DNA from: Bacillota bacterium
GTDB taxonomy: Bacteria > Bacillota > Clostridia > Acetivibrionales > DSM-27016
Assembly (NCBI GenBank): GCA_023390115.1
Contig: JAEWDM010000024.1
Span: 130,796 to 194,795 of the forward strand
Length of the DNA stretch: 64,000 nt
Direction: 5' to 3'
Part shown: positions 17,548-25,679 of the stretch, in pieces
Layout: every line of letters begins with the position of its first letter
Position numbering within the stretch: the first letter of the stretch is position 1
The notes under the pieces: model-generated
Databases searched by the model: none
Told to the model about the DNA's origin: nothing
Seen by the model: only the letters and a program-made list of their open reading frames with translations
Translations under genes and position numbers: made by a program

Positions 17548-17934
17548 TCTCCCTCCTAAAAAATATTATAAAACAATTTATGTTCGTGAGATATATTATC
17601 AGGCGTATATTATTGGGAATTTAGGAATAAGTTAACATACAGTTAAATACTGCAATTAGATGAAAAAATAGAGCTGCGGAAGAAGAGTCGCATTATTTGA
17701 AGCCCTAATTTAAAAAATATATTTTAAATATTAATCATATGATATAATATAATAAATATCATTTAACCACTTTATTGAGTTAATTAATGATTGAATTAAA
17801 AAAATTAAAAATTATATTAAAAATATTAATAAACATGTTGATTTTTTTAATGAAGTAGTATATTATATAATAAGGATGAATAAAAATTTATAAATAAAAC
17901 GAATATATTCTAAGAGATGATGGGAGGATTGCAT
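17548..17934. other. AT-rich divergent intergenic region
   Basis: 387 bases with no supportable gene. It separates the minus-strand secreted-protein gene from the plus-strand zinc-ribbon gene. Composition is strikingly AT-rich, with poly-A/T tracts from 17700 to 17835, and it contains a good housekeeping promoter at 17838-17866. Confidence 0.7.
17838..17866 (+). promoter_or_regulatory. Sigma-A-type promoter for the zinc-ribbon gene
   Basis: TTGATT at 17838-17843, a 17-base spacer and TATTAT at 17861-17866 fit the -35/-10 consensus. The transcript would begin about 60 bases before the ATG at 17935. Confidence 0.55.
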
Positions 17935-18291
17935 ATGTCAGTTTTTGAAAACATAACAAGGAAGGTATCCGATACAGCCAAGGCTGCTGCCAAAAAGTCA
18001 GGTGAACTGGTTGAAGTGACCAAGCTGAATATGAACATAAGCGCGGAGGAAGACAAAATAAGAAAAGCCTATTCGGATATAGGCAAAATAGTATATAATG
18101 CCTATTCCAAGGGGGCAGAGGTAGGAGAAGAATATAAAGCTCTTTGCCAGGCAATAAAGGCATATGAAGAGGTAATAGCTGAGACCAGACAAAAAATACT
18201 TGATCTTAAAAATCTCAAGGTATGTACAGGCTGCGGAACGGATTTGGAGCAGGACATATTATTTTGCCCCAAGTGCGGAGCAAAGCAGTAA
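17935..18291 (+). CDS. Zinc-ribbon protein with helical N-terminus
   Basis: A 118-residue protein. ATG at 17935 follows GGGAGG; the in-frame ATG at 17917 has no ribosome site. Residues 1-95 are charged and helical (likely coiled coil) without a membrane segment. The C-terminus has two CxxC knuckles, C-T-G-C-G and C-P-K-C-G, forming a zinc ribbon. The general type is common in Firmicutes and of unknown role. It is monocistronic, with its own promoter and terminator. Confidence 0.75.
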   Translation: MSVFENITRKVSDTAKAAAKKSGELVEVTKLNMNISAEEDKIRKAYSDIGKIVYNAYSKGAEVGEEYKALCQAIKAYEEVIAETRQKILDLKNLKVCTGCGTDLEQDILFCPKCGAKQ

Positions 18292-18300
18292 AATAATATA

Positions 18301-18333
18301 AAAAAGCCGGAAAAGAATATCCGGCTTTTTTTA
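18301..18333 (+). terminator. Intrinsic terminator
   Basis: AAAAAGCCGG and CCGGCTTTTT flank a ten-base loop, followed by more T residues, just after the zinc-ribbon gene. Confidence 0.85.
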
Positions 18334-18417
18334 TGTGCGCAGCATAAGAGTGAAAGTAATAACGGATTAGGTCTTACTGCTTCGCAAAATTAAGATTATT
18401 ACAGTTGGAGGAATGTT

Positions 18418-19473
18418 ATGCTGCTGCAGGAGGCATTGGATTCTATAGCGGGATTGGATGAGGATATGATGCTCAAGGCACAGCTCAGGCTGGACAGTCT
18501 TACGAAGCCTCTGGGCAGCCTGGGGAGGCTTGAGGATATTGTAAGGCAGTTGGCAGGGATAACGGGAGAGCTGTACCCTTCTGTCCACAGGAAAGCGATT
18601 GTTGTTATGTGTGCCGACAACGGTGTGGTTGAGGAGGGTGTGGCACAAACCTCTAAAAGCGTAACATCGGCGGTGACACGGAATTTTACAAAGGGCTTTA
18701 CGGCTATTAATGTCCTGGCAGGACATTCAAAGGCCGAGCTGGCTATAGTGGATATAGGTGTGGATGATGATTTAAGCGTGGACGGCATACTTGACAGGAA
18801 GATAAGAAGGGGAACGCGGAATATTGCAAAAGGACCTGCAATGACAGGGCAGGAGGCTGTGAAGGCGATTGAAGCGGGAATCGGCGTGGTTAGCGAGCTG
18901 CATGGCAGGGGTGTGAATCTGCTGGGAACCGGTGAGATGGGAATAGGAAATACCACCACAAGCAGCGCAGTCGCTTCGGTCCTGACGGGAAGCAGTGTGG
19001 AAAAAATGGTCGGACGCGGGGCGGGTCTTTCTGATGAGGGACTGATAAATAAGATCAGGGTTGTTAAGCAGGCTATAAAATTAAACAGGCCCGATCCAAA
19101 TGACCCTCTGGAGGTGCTTTCAAAGCTTGGAGGGCTGGATATAGCGGGGCTGGTAGGCTGCTACATAGGAGCGGCCGCCTTCAGAATTCCCATACTGGTT
19201 GACGGCTTCATCTCGTCCGCCGCGGCTCTTATAGCGGTAAATATAAAGTCTGAGATAAGAAGCTTTATTTTGCCCTCCCACGGCTCCGCCGAGCCGGGGA
19301 ACAGGGCTGTTATGGATGCCCTTGGGATGGAGCCGCTGATGAACCTTCGGATGAGACTTGGAGAGGGTACGGGAGCGGCGCTTGCGTTTCACATAGTGGA
19401 TGCTGCCGTTGCCGCCTACAGGGATATGGGAACCTTTGATGATGCAAATATACAGAAATATACACACTTATAA
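18418..19473 (+). CDS. cobT: Nicotinate-nucleotide:dimethylbenzimidazole phosphoribosyltransferase
   Basis: A 351-residue enzyme, a normal CobT length, starting at ATG 18418 with TTGGAGG upstream. It makes alpha-ribazole phosphate for the lower ligand of cobalamin. Family motifs include L-D-S-L-T-K-P-L-G-S-L-G-R-L-E near residues 23-37, G-T-G-E-M-G-I-G-N-T-T at about 174-184 and S-H-G-S-A-E-P-G near 284-291, with the catalytic Glu in the C-terminal L-G-E-G-T-G-A-A-L segment. No other cobalamin genes or B12 riboswitch lie nearby, so it probably serves salvage or is separated from the main cob cluster. Confidence 0.93.
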   Translation: MLLQEALDSIAGLDEDMMLKAQLRLDSLTKPLGSLGRLEDIVRQLAGITGELYPSVHRKAIVVMCADNGVVEEGVAQTSKSVTSAVTRNFTKGFTAINVLAGHSKAELAIVDIGVDDDLSVDGILDRKIRRGTRNIAKGPAMTGQEAVKAIEAGIGVVSELHGRGVNLLGTGEMGIGNTTTSSAVASVLTGSSVEKMVGRGAGLSDEGLINKIRVVKQAIKLNRPDPNDPLEVLSKLGGLDIAGLVGCYIGAAAFRIPILVDGFISSAAALIAVNIKSEIRSFILPSHGSAEPGNRAVMDALGMEPLMNLRMRLGEGTGAALAFHIVDAAVAAYRDMGTFDDANIQKYTHL

Positions 19474-19569
19474 ACGTTTTATTTGACATAGTTCTGTCAA
19501 ACCTTTAAAATTAGCTTATAAAATACTTGCACGCATATAACCTGAGTGCTTATTTTGGGGGGAGACGGG

Positions 19570-20088
19570 TTGGAGACGACGGAGGACATATCAACAAAAA
19601 AATGCTCTTTTTGCAAGGAGACGGTCAGAACGGATTGGAACCGCTGCCCTTATTGCGGGAGCCTGCTAAATATTAAGGCCGCGAGGATGCAGGAACATAC
19701 CGAATATGATCCGGGTCTGGAGGCGCCTCAAGAGGCAGTGGAGCGTCAGCCGGAAGAAATCAGAGAGCACGCAGGGGCGGATGGCAATGCCGTCTACTTT
19801 GGTACCGGGACCTTTAGTACGTCCCACGGCGGCTTCAATGGATATATTGAGAGCCCCTTAGGCAATGGGATGAAGGTTTTCCTAACCGTATTGACCTCCG
19901 TTGTGCCGGGTATAGGGCAGATAACGGGACTCATAGTGGCTATTGTGCTCATGAACAGTGAGGGTACTAAGTACGGTGAGGATAAAAGGTCCTTTGGACT
20001 GGCGCTGCTTATAGCTTCTCTTGTTATGTTTATATTGTCCTGCATAGCCTGCTTCATATTGGCCCTGGCATTTTCTGATCCTGTCTGA
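19570..20088 (+). CDS. Membrane protein with N-terminal zinc ribbon
   Basis: A 172-residue protein. TTG at 19570 lies just behind GGGGGGAG, and I prefer it to GTG 19546. A double CxxC zinc ribbon (C-S-F-C and C-P-Y-C-G) at about residues 10-32 is followed by a charged linker and two or three hydrophobic helices between 100 and 170. The topology suggests a cytosolic zinc ribbon tethered to the membrane. The function is unknown. The next gene starts nine bases after its stop, so the two are likely cotranscribed. Confidence 0.65.
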   Translation: METTEDISTKKCSFCKETVRTDWNRCPYCGSLLNIKAARMQEHTEYDPGLEAPQEAVERQPEEIREHAGADGNAVYFGTGTFSTSHGGFNGYIESPLGNGMKVFLTVLTSVVPGIGQITGLIVAIVLMNSEGTKYGEDKRSFGLALLIASLVMFILSCIACFILALAFSDPV

Positions 20089-20096
20089 AGATAGCT

Positions 20097-20771
20097 ATGG
20101 ACGCAATTGAAGGCTTTTTCAGAATTATAGGGTCGTTAATATGCCATCAGCTTCCTTCCCGCACGATATGTTTGCAGGGCTGTCAGTTGCCCATGTGTGC
20201 AAGGGATACAGGAATTTATATTGGAATATTCGTATCGCTGGCATATTCCTTTTGTACCGGAAAATTCAAATGTGACAGGCCGCCGCATGTTTTTACTTCT
20301 GTAATTTTATGTGCAATAATGCTTCCTATGATGGCGGACGGGATGACCTCGTATCTGGGTATCAGGAGCACTACCAATGAAATAAGGCTGTTTACCGGCA
20401 TTTTTTTTGGAATACCCATACCATTTTTACTTATACCTGCGGCGAATTTCAGAGCTAAGGGCCCAAATAAAAGACCCGTCCTAAGGCATAATGGAGAACT
20501 GCCGGTCCCCTTGCTTATGGGGCTTTTGTGCGGGATGCTTATTACAAAAACCGGGTTTGTGCCGTGGATGCTGGTTTCTGCCGCGACAAGCTTTGCTTTT
20601 GTTTTTTTAATCGGGCGCATAGTATTCACAATAGCCGTCAGGACAAAAATGGTAAGTAAAGGTGTGGAGGCTTTGGTGGTAGTGTCAGGAATAACGCTTG
20701 GTGTTCTTGGAATATTATTTTTAATATCGCATTTTGTTTTGCAGCCTTTGAAGCATTTGCTTATAAATTGA
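20097..20771 (+). CDS. DUF2085 membrane protein
   Basis: A 224-residue protein. The N-terminus carries the DUF2085 hallmark: I-C-H-Q-L-P-S-R-T-I near residues 15-24, then the C-x-R-D-T-G-I-Y-I-G motif near 35-44. About five or six hydrophobic helices follow. The conserved Cys/His pattern suggests a metal- or haem-related membrane role, but the family has no established function. Confidence 0.75.
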   Translation: MDAIEGFFRIIGSLICHQLPSRTICLQGCQLPMCARDTGIYIGIFVSLAYSFCTGKFKCDRPPHVFTSVILCAIMLPMMADGMTSYLGIRSTTNEIRLFTGIFFGIPIPFLLIPAANFRAKGPNKRPVLRHNGELPVPLLMGLLCGMLITKTGFVPWMLVSAATSFAFVFLIGRIVFTIAVRTKMVSKGVEALVVVSGITLGVLGILFLISHFVLQPLKHLLIN

Positions 20772-20856
20772 CTTGTTGTGCCTGTTACCAAAAATGCTTA
20801 TAAAATTAATAAAAGCAGGCTGATAGAAATATATTTATGGGGTAAGGAAGTAAAAA

Positions 20857-21435
20857 GTGGCATATAGCAAGGAGCAGATTAGAAAAATTGCATTAAAGCT
20901 GAGGCAGGACCTGCCGTGTGAGCAGATAAGCGTTAGGAGCAGGGCCGTTTTGAACAGGCTTGCCGGACTTGAGGAGTATAAAAAAAGCAATCTTGTGATG
21001 CTTTACGCCGATTTTAGGAATGAGGTCAGAACCGGTGAGATGATAAGGATGTGCATAGAGGACGGCAAAAGGACGGTATTACCGTATATAGTCCGCACGG
21101 GTGCAGGGGGAAGGGAGATGTACGCTTCGCAGGTAGCCTCACTCACAGAGCTTTGGCCCGGAACCTATGGAATATATGAGCCTAAAGAGGCTGTAAGAAT
21201 TCCTGTGAGCCCCTCAAGCCTTGATATGGTGATAGTTCCCGGGGTGGCTTTTGACGAGAAGAGGAACAGGCTGGGGTACGGAGCAGGGTTTTATGACTGT
21301 TTTCTGGCACGGACAAGGAGAGGCTGCTGTAAGGTCGCATTGGCTTTTGAGGTGCAGATTTTTTCCAACATACCGAAGGGCGCGCATGACATACGCATGG
21401 ACATGGTTGTCACCGAGGACAGAATTATAATTTAG
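20857..21435 (+). CDS. 5-formyltetrahydrofolate cyclo-ligase
   Basis: A 192-residue enzyme with a GTG start behind AAGGAAG. It converts 5-formyl-THF to 5,10-methenyl-THF using ATP. The substrate and ATP site is recognisable at about 142-156 (R-N-R-L-G-Y-G-A-G-F-Y-D-C), close to the canonical R-L-G-x-G-x-G-x-Y-D-R, with Cys replacing the usual Arg after Y-D. An upstream basic helix (A-L-K-L-R) and the V-P-G-V-A-F-D strand complete the pattern. Confidence 0.88.
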   Translation: MAYSKEQIRKIALKLRQDLPCEQISVRSRAVLNRLAGLEEYKKSNLVMLYADFRNEVRTGEMIRMCIEDGKRTVLPYIVRTGAGGREMYASQVASLTELWPGTYGIYEPKEAVRIPVSPSSLDMVIVPGVAFDEKRNRLGYGAGFYDCFLARTRRGCCKVALAFEVQIFSNIPKGAHDIRMDMVVTEDRIII

Positions 21436-21492
21436 AGAGGCCTGATTGGGGATGCTTAAGCTCACCCCTTTTTTGGGGAAACGGAGAGAGTA

Positions 21493-22428
21493 ATGCAAAA
21501 AAAGATTACGGTAACCGGGGCAAACAAGGTCTACTTTGCAGTGGTTATATTATTTCTGATTTTTTCTATCTTAATAGAGCTGCTGTCCTTCCGGATGCAA
21601 ATTAACATTTCTGAGGACTATTTTTATGCGGTAACATTATTTACCCAATTTGGGCTTATTGTGGTGCCGGTGCTCATATATGCGGGGGCCATGAGGCTGA
21701 ATTTCAAAGAGATTTTCAGAATCAACAGGCTAAAGCCCCTGCCGGCATTGCTTATTATTGTCATATCCTTGCCTGCCATTTATGCTTTAAGCACATTGAA
21801 TTCCGTAGTGCTGTTTTTTCTTCAGCTTTTAGGGCCTATACCAATTCAGTCCGTACCGGTTTCCGACACGCCGTCGGAGCTTTTGGCGGGCTTGCTTACC
21901 ATAGGCATTTGCCCCTCCATTTGTGAGGAGATGCTTCACCGAGGGCTGCTCTTAAGTGCGTATGAGAAAAGGGGAACAACAAAGGCTATTGCAATCAGTG
22001 CCTTTATGTTCGGAATTTTTCATTTTGATATTTCAAACTTGCTGGGCCCCATATTTATGGGCCTTCTTATAGGCTATTACGTTGTAAGAACCAATTCCAT
22101 TTTCGCCGGGATGCTGGCGCATTTTGCAAATAATGCTCTTGTGGAGCTGTTGAACTATGGTGCTGTTGTCGAGGAGGGAGCCAGTGCATCGTTGAGCGCC
22201 AATGAATTGGGATGGATGCTTTTTTTCGGGGGCGTGGGAATAGCCATAATTTTTATGCTGCTTAAGGTGTTTAAAAAGGTGACCCGGGATACCTGCCGGA
22301 CAGCTCCGGCAATAAGCGGCATAAGGGTGGACGCCGCTTCGGTATTGTCTCACTGGCCTGTAATTGTTTCTCTTGCACTGTATGCCTTTATTACCTTTCT
22401 CTTTATTATTTCTCTTACAATTAATTAA
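21493..22428 (+). CDS. CPBP-family intramembrane metalloprotease
   Basis: A 311-residue membrane protein with about eight hydrophobic helices. The abortive-infection/CPBP motifs are present: E-E-M-L-H-R-G near residues 146-152, F-G-I-F-H near 173-177 and H-F-A-N-N-A near 211-216, giving the Glu, His and His/Asn of the presumed zinc site. Relatives of CaaX protease Rce1 in bacteria process or sequester membrane proteins and bacteriocin-type peptides. The substrate is unknown. Confidence 0.85.
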   Translation: MQKKITVTGANKVYFAVVILFLIFSILIELLSFRMQINISEDYFYAVTLFTQFGLIVVPVLIYAGAMRLNFKEIFRINRLKPLPALLIIVISLPAIYALSTLNSVVLFFLQLLGPIPIQSVPVSDTPSELLAGLLTIGICPSICEEMLHRGLLLSAYEKRGTTKAIAISAFMFGIFHFDISNLLGPIFMGLLIGYYVVRTNSIFAGMLAHFANNALVELLNYGAVVEEGASASLSANELGWMLFFGGVGIAIIFMLLKVFKKVTRDTCRTAPAISGIRVDAASVLSHWPVIVSLALYAFITFLFIISLTIN

Positions 22429-22473
22429 AAGTAATTCTTTAATTTACTACAACCTGTCTGTATGACTATCTTC

Positions 22474-22513
22474 CGCGCATAAGTTATATAATATATTATA
22501 TAACTTATGCGCG
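22474..22513. promoter_or_regulatory. Perfect 40-bp palindrome upstream of rpoN
   Basis: All 20 base pairs of the dyad match (centre 22493/22494). The ends are CGCGCATAAG and the centre is purely A/T. It ends against the ribosome site (GAGAGGTGG) of the sigma-54 gene, so it could be an operator, or an mRNA hairpin that hides the ribosome site. Confidence 0.65.
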
Positions 22514-22526
22514 AGAGGTGGACGCA

Positions 22527-23687
22527 TTGAATTTGTATTTTGACTTTAATTTGGCACAGTCTCCTAAAATCCTGATGACTCCTCAGCTTAGGCAGGCTTT
22601 GGAAATACTGAAAATGAATTCACAGGAATTGTTTGAGTATGTAGAGGAGCAGCTTGAAGTAAATCCTGCACTGGAAATGCTTGAGGATGAAAATTGTACT
22701 GGTGACGGGGAGTGCGGCTATAGTGACGGAAGAGGCTGGTGGATTGACAGCGGTGTTTCCTGTACGGGTGCGCAGGCACCTGCCTGTGAAGAATCCGAGG
22801 ACTCCGGCAGTGCTAATGAAACAGACAAAAATGTAAGGATGTCTCTGAAAGAGCATTTGCTTTTTCAGCTTCATACCTCAAACTTAAATGAGGTTCAAAT
22901 TTGTATAGGAGAATACTTGATTGACAATATTGATCAAAATGGATATCTTACGGTAAGTGTTTCTGAGGTAGCGGAGTTTTTTAATGTGAGCTCAGGTAAA
23001 ATAAAGAAGGTTCTGGAATATATACAGACCTTTGATCCGCCCGGAATATGTGCCAGAAACCTGAAGGAATGCCTTCTGATACAGCTTGCACAGATGGAAA
23101 ACAAGGATGAAAATATAAAAAGGATAGTTGACAGGCACTTGGATGATCTGGCCGACGAAAGAATTGATGTGGTTGCCAAGGCCACAGGCCTGAGCGGAGC
23201 TCAGGTGGAGGCTGCTTACAGGTTTATAAAAACCCTTGAGCCAAAACCGGGGAGGGAATACGAAAGCAGCTCGGATATTAAATATATTATACCGGATATA
23301 AGCATAAGGCAGCTAAAAAGCGGAGCCGAAGTAATAGTAAATGACGACGCGTTTCCGGCTCTGGGCATAAACCAGTACTATAAAAAAATTTTGTCTGCCG
23401 AAATAAGCAATGATGCAAAAAAATTTATAATGAACAGGATGGATAGCGCCTCCTGGATTATAAAGTGCATTGAGCATAGAAAGAATACTATAGTTGAAAT
23501 AGCCAGCCATATTGTAAAAAGCCAGGGGGATTTTCTGAAAAAAGGACGCAAATATATAAAAGCCGTGGATAACGCTAAAATATCCGAGGAGATAGGCATT
23601 CATGAATCAATGATTAAAGAGGTGGTAGCGGGAAAATATATGCAATGCGCCTGGGGTATTTTTGAGCTGAAGTGTTTTTTTAAGTAA
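22527..23687 (+). CDS. rpoN: RNA polymerase sigma-54 factor lacking the RpoN box
   Basis: A 386-residue protein. TTG at 22527 gives the family N-terminus N-L-Y-F-D-F-N-L and lies after GAGAGGTGG. Region I (M-T-P-Q-L-R-Q-A-L-E-I-L near residues 18-29), an acidic linker, the core-binding domain (D-N-I-D-x-N-G-Y-L near 135) and the helix-turn-helix (I-G-I-H-E-S-M-I) are present. The protein then ends at F-E-L-K-C-F-F-K, where normal sigma-54 continues for about 60 residues with the ARRTVAKYRE box that reads the -24 element. The usual T-P-R-G before that is C-A-W-G. A terminator follows at once, so the end is genuine in this sequence. Confidence 0.8.
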   Translation: MNLYFDFNLAQSPKILMTPQLRQALEILKMNSQELFEYVEEQLEVNPALEMLEDENCTGDGECGYSDGRGWWIDSGVSCTGAQAPACEESEDSGSANETDKNVRMSLKEHLLFQLHTSNLNEVQICIGEYLIDNIDQNGYLTVSVSEVAEFFNVSSGKIKKVLEYIQTFDPPGICARNLKECLLIQLAQMENKDENIKRIVDRHLDDLADERIDVVAKATGLSGAQVEAAYRFIKTLEPKPGREYESSSDIKYIIPDISIRQLKSGAEVIVNDDAFPALGINQYYKKILSAEISNDAKKFIMNRMDSASWIIKCIEHRKNTIVEIASHIVKSQGDFLKKGRKYIKAVDNAKISEEIGIHESMIKEVVAGKYMQCAWGIFELKCFFK

Positions 23688-23690
23688 TAT

Positions 23691-23729
23691 AAATGACGGA
23701 GCTAAACACTCCGTCATTTGCATTTTTTA
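23691..23729 (+). terminator. Intrinsic terminator after rpoN
   Basis: AATGACGGAG and CTCCGTCATT pair around CTAAACA, followed by GCATTTTTT. Confidence 0.85.
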
Positions 23730-23927
23730 AGCAATATGTTTTAATAAAATACATTATTTTTTATATAAAGCATAAAAACTACAAAAAATGGTATTGAATT
23801 ACTTTAAAAAATAATGTAAAATTTTAGATGGAATATAATATTTATGTATATAAAGAATAAGCTTTACAACCACCCTTGATATTAGAGATCCAAAATAAAT
23901 TTAATTTATATAAAAGGGGAAAAACAG

Positions 23928-25208
23928 ATGGTGGACTACAAAATGGAGCTTACGGATGAGGAAAGAGAATTATTGAAGGGCGAAAAGGGACAAGCGCTCA
24001 GAAAGGCTATGGAATCGGTGGTTATTTATGGAGAGGCCTTTGGGGCGGAAAGGCTTTTGCCTGTAAATGGGCCTGTGCATCTGGTAACCTCCTTCGGGAT
24101 TCCTATTTTAGAGCCTGTGTTTGACATGATGGATGAGCTTATAGGGGAAGGGCTTGCCGCAAAGCACTCTTTTACTGTAAATCCCAGGCCTGTTGATTAT
24201 GCCAATGTCAGGTGCAACATTTTGCAGAAGCTTGCTTTCAAGGTTATGTACGGAAGGCAGAAGGAATATGAAAAGCAGCTTGAGAAAGTGGGACTTAAAA
24301 GCAATAAGGCCTTCACCTGTACATGCTACCTTCCTGAAGTGGGGAATACGCCGCAAAAGGGAGATATTCTGGCTTGGGCGGAGTCCTCTGCCGTTGTTTA
24401 TGCCAATTCAGTTATCGGGGCAAGGACCAACCGGAACTCAGGAGTTATTGAGCTGTTATCAGGGATAATAGGAAGGACTCCTGATTTTGGGCTGCTTACC
24501 GATGAGGGCAGAAGGGCAAAATGGCTTATTGAGGTGAGATCGCAGAGTCTCCCCGATCCTCAGGTGCTTGGAAGTGCTATAGGAATAGCGGTAATGGAGG
24601 ATGTCCCGTATGTTACCGGGCTTGATAGCTTTTTGGGAGAGGGTATAAATGAGGATACGGAAAGCTATTTAAAGGATATGGGAGCTGCAAGCGCATCTAA
24701 CGGTGCGGTAGGACTTTACCATGTAGACAAAATAACTCCCGAGGCAGTGGAGCAGGGAAGAATGCTTCTGGCAGAGGGATATAAAACCTATGTCCTGGAT
24801 GATGCCGCGTTGGAGATGGTAATGAAAAGCTACCCTGTTATGTGGAAAAATGAAAATGCAAAACCCAAGCTTTGCTTTATAGGCTGCCCTCATCTGTCAT
24901 TAAGCCAGATATACAAGTGGACAGAGAAGCTCAGCCGCTCTGTTGAAAGGAAAGGAAAAAGGAAATTAAGCGTAAGGACTATATTGAGCGCTGCCCCGGA
25001 GGTTATTGAAAAATTCAAAAGGGACAGCCTGTATTATAGAAGGCTTATTTCGACAGGGGCTCACCTCACTTCTATTTGTCCTCTTATGTATATGAATAAT
25101 CCCTTGTGCTCAAAGCAGGCGGTTATTACTAACTCAAACAAGCTGAGGACATATACAACAGCCAGATTTTTTACCGATGAAAAGATATTGCAGTTGATAA
25201 CTGTTTAA
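23928..25208 (+). CDS. Aconitase X large (catalytic) subunit
   Basis: A 426-residue protein with AAAGGGG upstream of the ATG. It is the AcnX/DUF521 catalytic subunit: the segment C-T-C-Y-L-P-E-V-G-N near residues 124-133, then A-W-A-E-S-S-A-V-V-Y-A-N-S-V-I-G-A-R-T-N-R near 149-169, is diagnostic. The small swivel subunit follows 13 bases later. Bacterial AcnX enzymes studied so far are cis-3-hydroxy-L-proline dehydratases, and an archaeal relative dehydrates mevalonate 5-phosphate. Which substrate applies here is open. The two genes and the following flavoenzyme form one operon. Confidence 0.87.
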   Translation: MVDYKMELTDEERELLKGEKGQALRKAMESVVIYGEAFGAERLLPVNGPVHLVTSFGIPILEPVFDMMDELIGEGLAAKHSFTVNPRPVDYANVRCNILQKLAFKVMYGRQKEYEKQLEKVGLKSNKAFTCTCYLPEVGNTPQKGDILAWAESSAVVYANSVIGARTNRNSGVIELLSGIIGRTPDFGLLTDEGRRAKWLIEVRSQSLPDPQVLGSAIGIAVMEDVPYVTGLDSFLGEGINEDTESYLKDMGAASASNGAVGLYHVDKITPEAVEQGRMLLAEGYKTYVLDDAALEMVMKSYPVMWKNENAKPKLCFIGCPHLSLSQIYKWTEKLSRSVERKGKRKLSVRTILSAAPEVIEKFKRDSLYYRRLISTGAHLTSICPLMYMNNPLCSKQAVITNSNKLRTYTTARFFTDEKILQLITV

Positions 25209-25221
25209 AGGAGGATTCTCT

Positions 25222-25668
25222 ATGGAAAAGATTTTTAAAGGAAGACCTGTGCTGGCTGGAAATACGCAAGGAGAATCGGTGGTTAGCCGCCAGGGCCTTA
25301 ATATTTTAGCTACCTTTCAAAAAAGCGCACTGAAAAAGGCAAAGGTTGTGATATGCTCGGATCAGAATAATAAAGATTTATTTAATAAAACATTAACCGA
25401 TAAGATTATCTGCCTGCCTAAAACAATCGGATCTACTACGGGGGGAATGGTGCTCGAGGCTATTGCAAAGCTGGGAATAGGACCTAAGGCAATGCTGTTT
25501 TCAGAGCATATTGATTCTTTGGCCGCTGCCGGTGTTATTCTCGCAGACGTATGGCTGTCACGTAGAATTATAACGGTTGACGGGTTAGGAGATGAATTTC
25601 TTGAATATGTAAAGGACGGGCAGCGTATCGGGATTTACGAGGATGGAACCATTAGCGTAAGCTCATAA
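25222..25668 (+). CDS. Aconitase X small (swivel) subunit
   Basis: A 148-residue DUF126-type swivel domain behind AAAGGAGG. Conserved features are the G-x-x-V-L-A-G-N-T opening, the L-P-K-T-I-G-S-T-T-G-G-M-V-L segment near residues 65-78 with the active-site Ser, and a C-terminal I-T-V-D-G. It forms the active site with the large subunit. Confidence 0.87.
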   Translation: MEKIFKGRPVLAGNTQGESVVSRQGLNILATFQKSALKKAKVVICSDQNNKDLFNKTLTDKIICLPKTIGSTTGGMVLEAIAKLGIGPKAMLFSEHIDSLAAAGVILADVWLSRRIITVDGLGDEFLEYVKDGQRIGIYEDGTISVSS

Positions 25669-25679
25669 GGAGGATGCAT

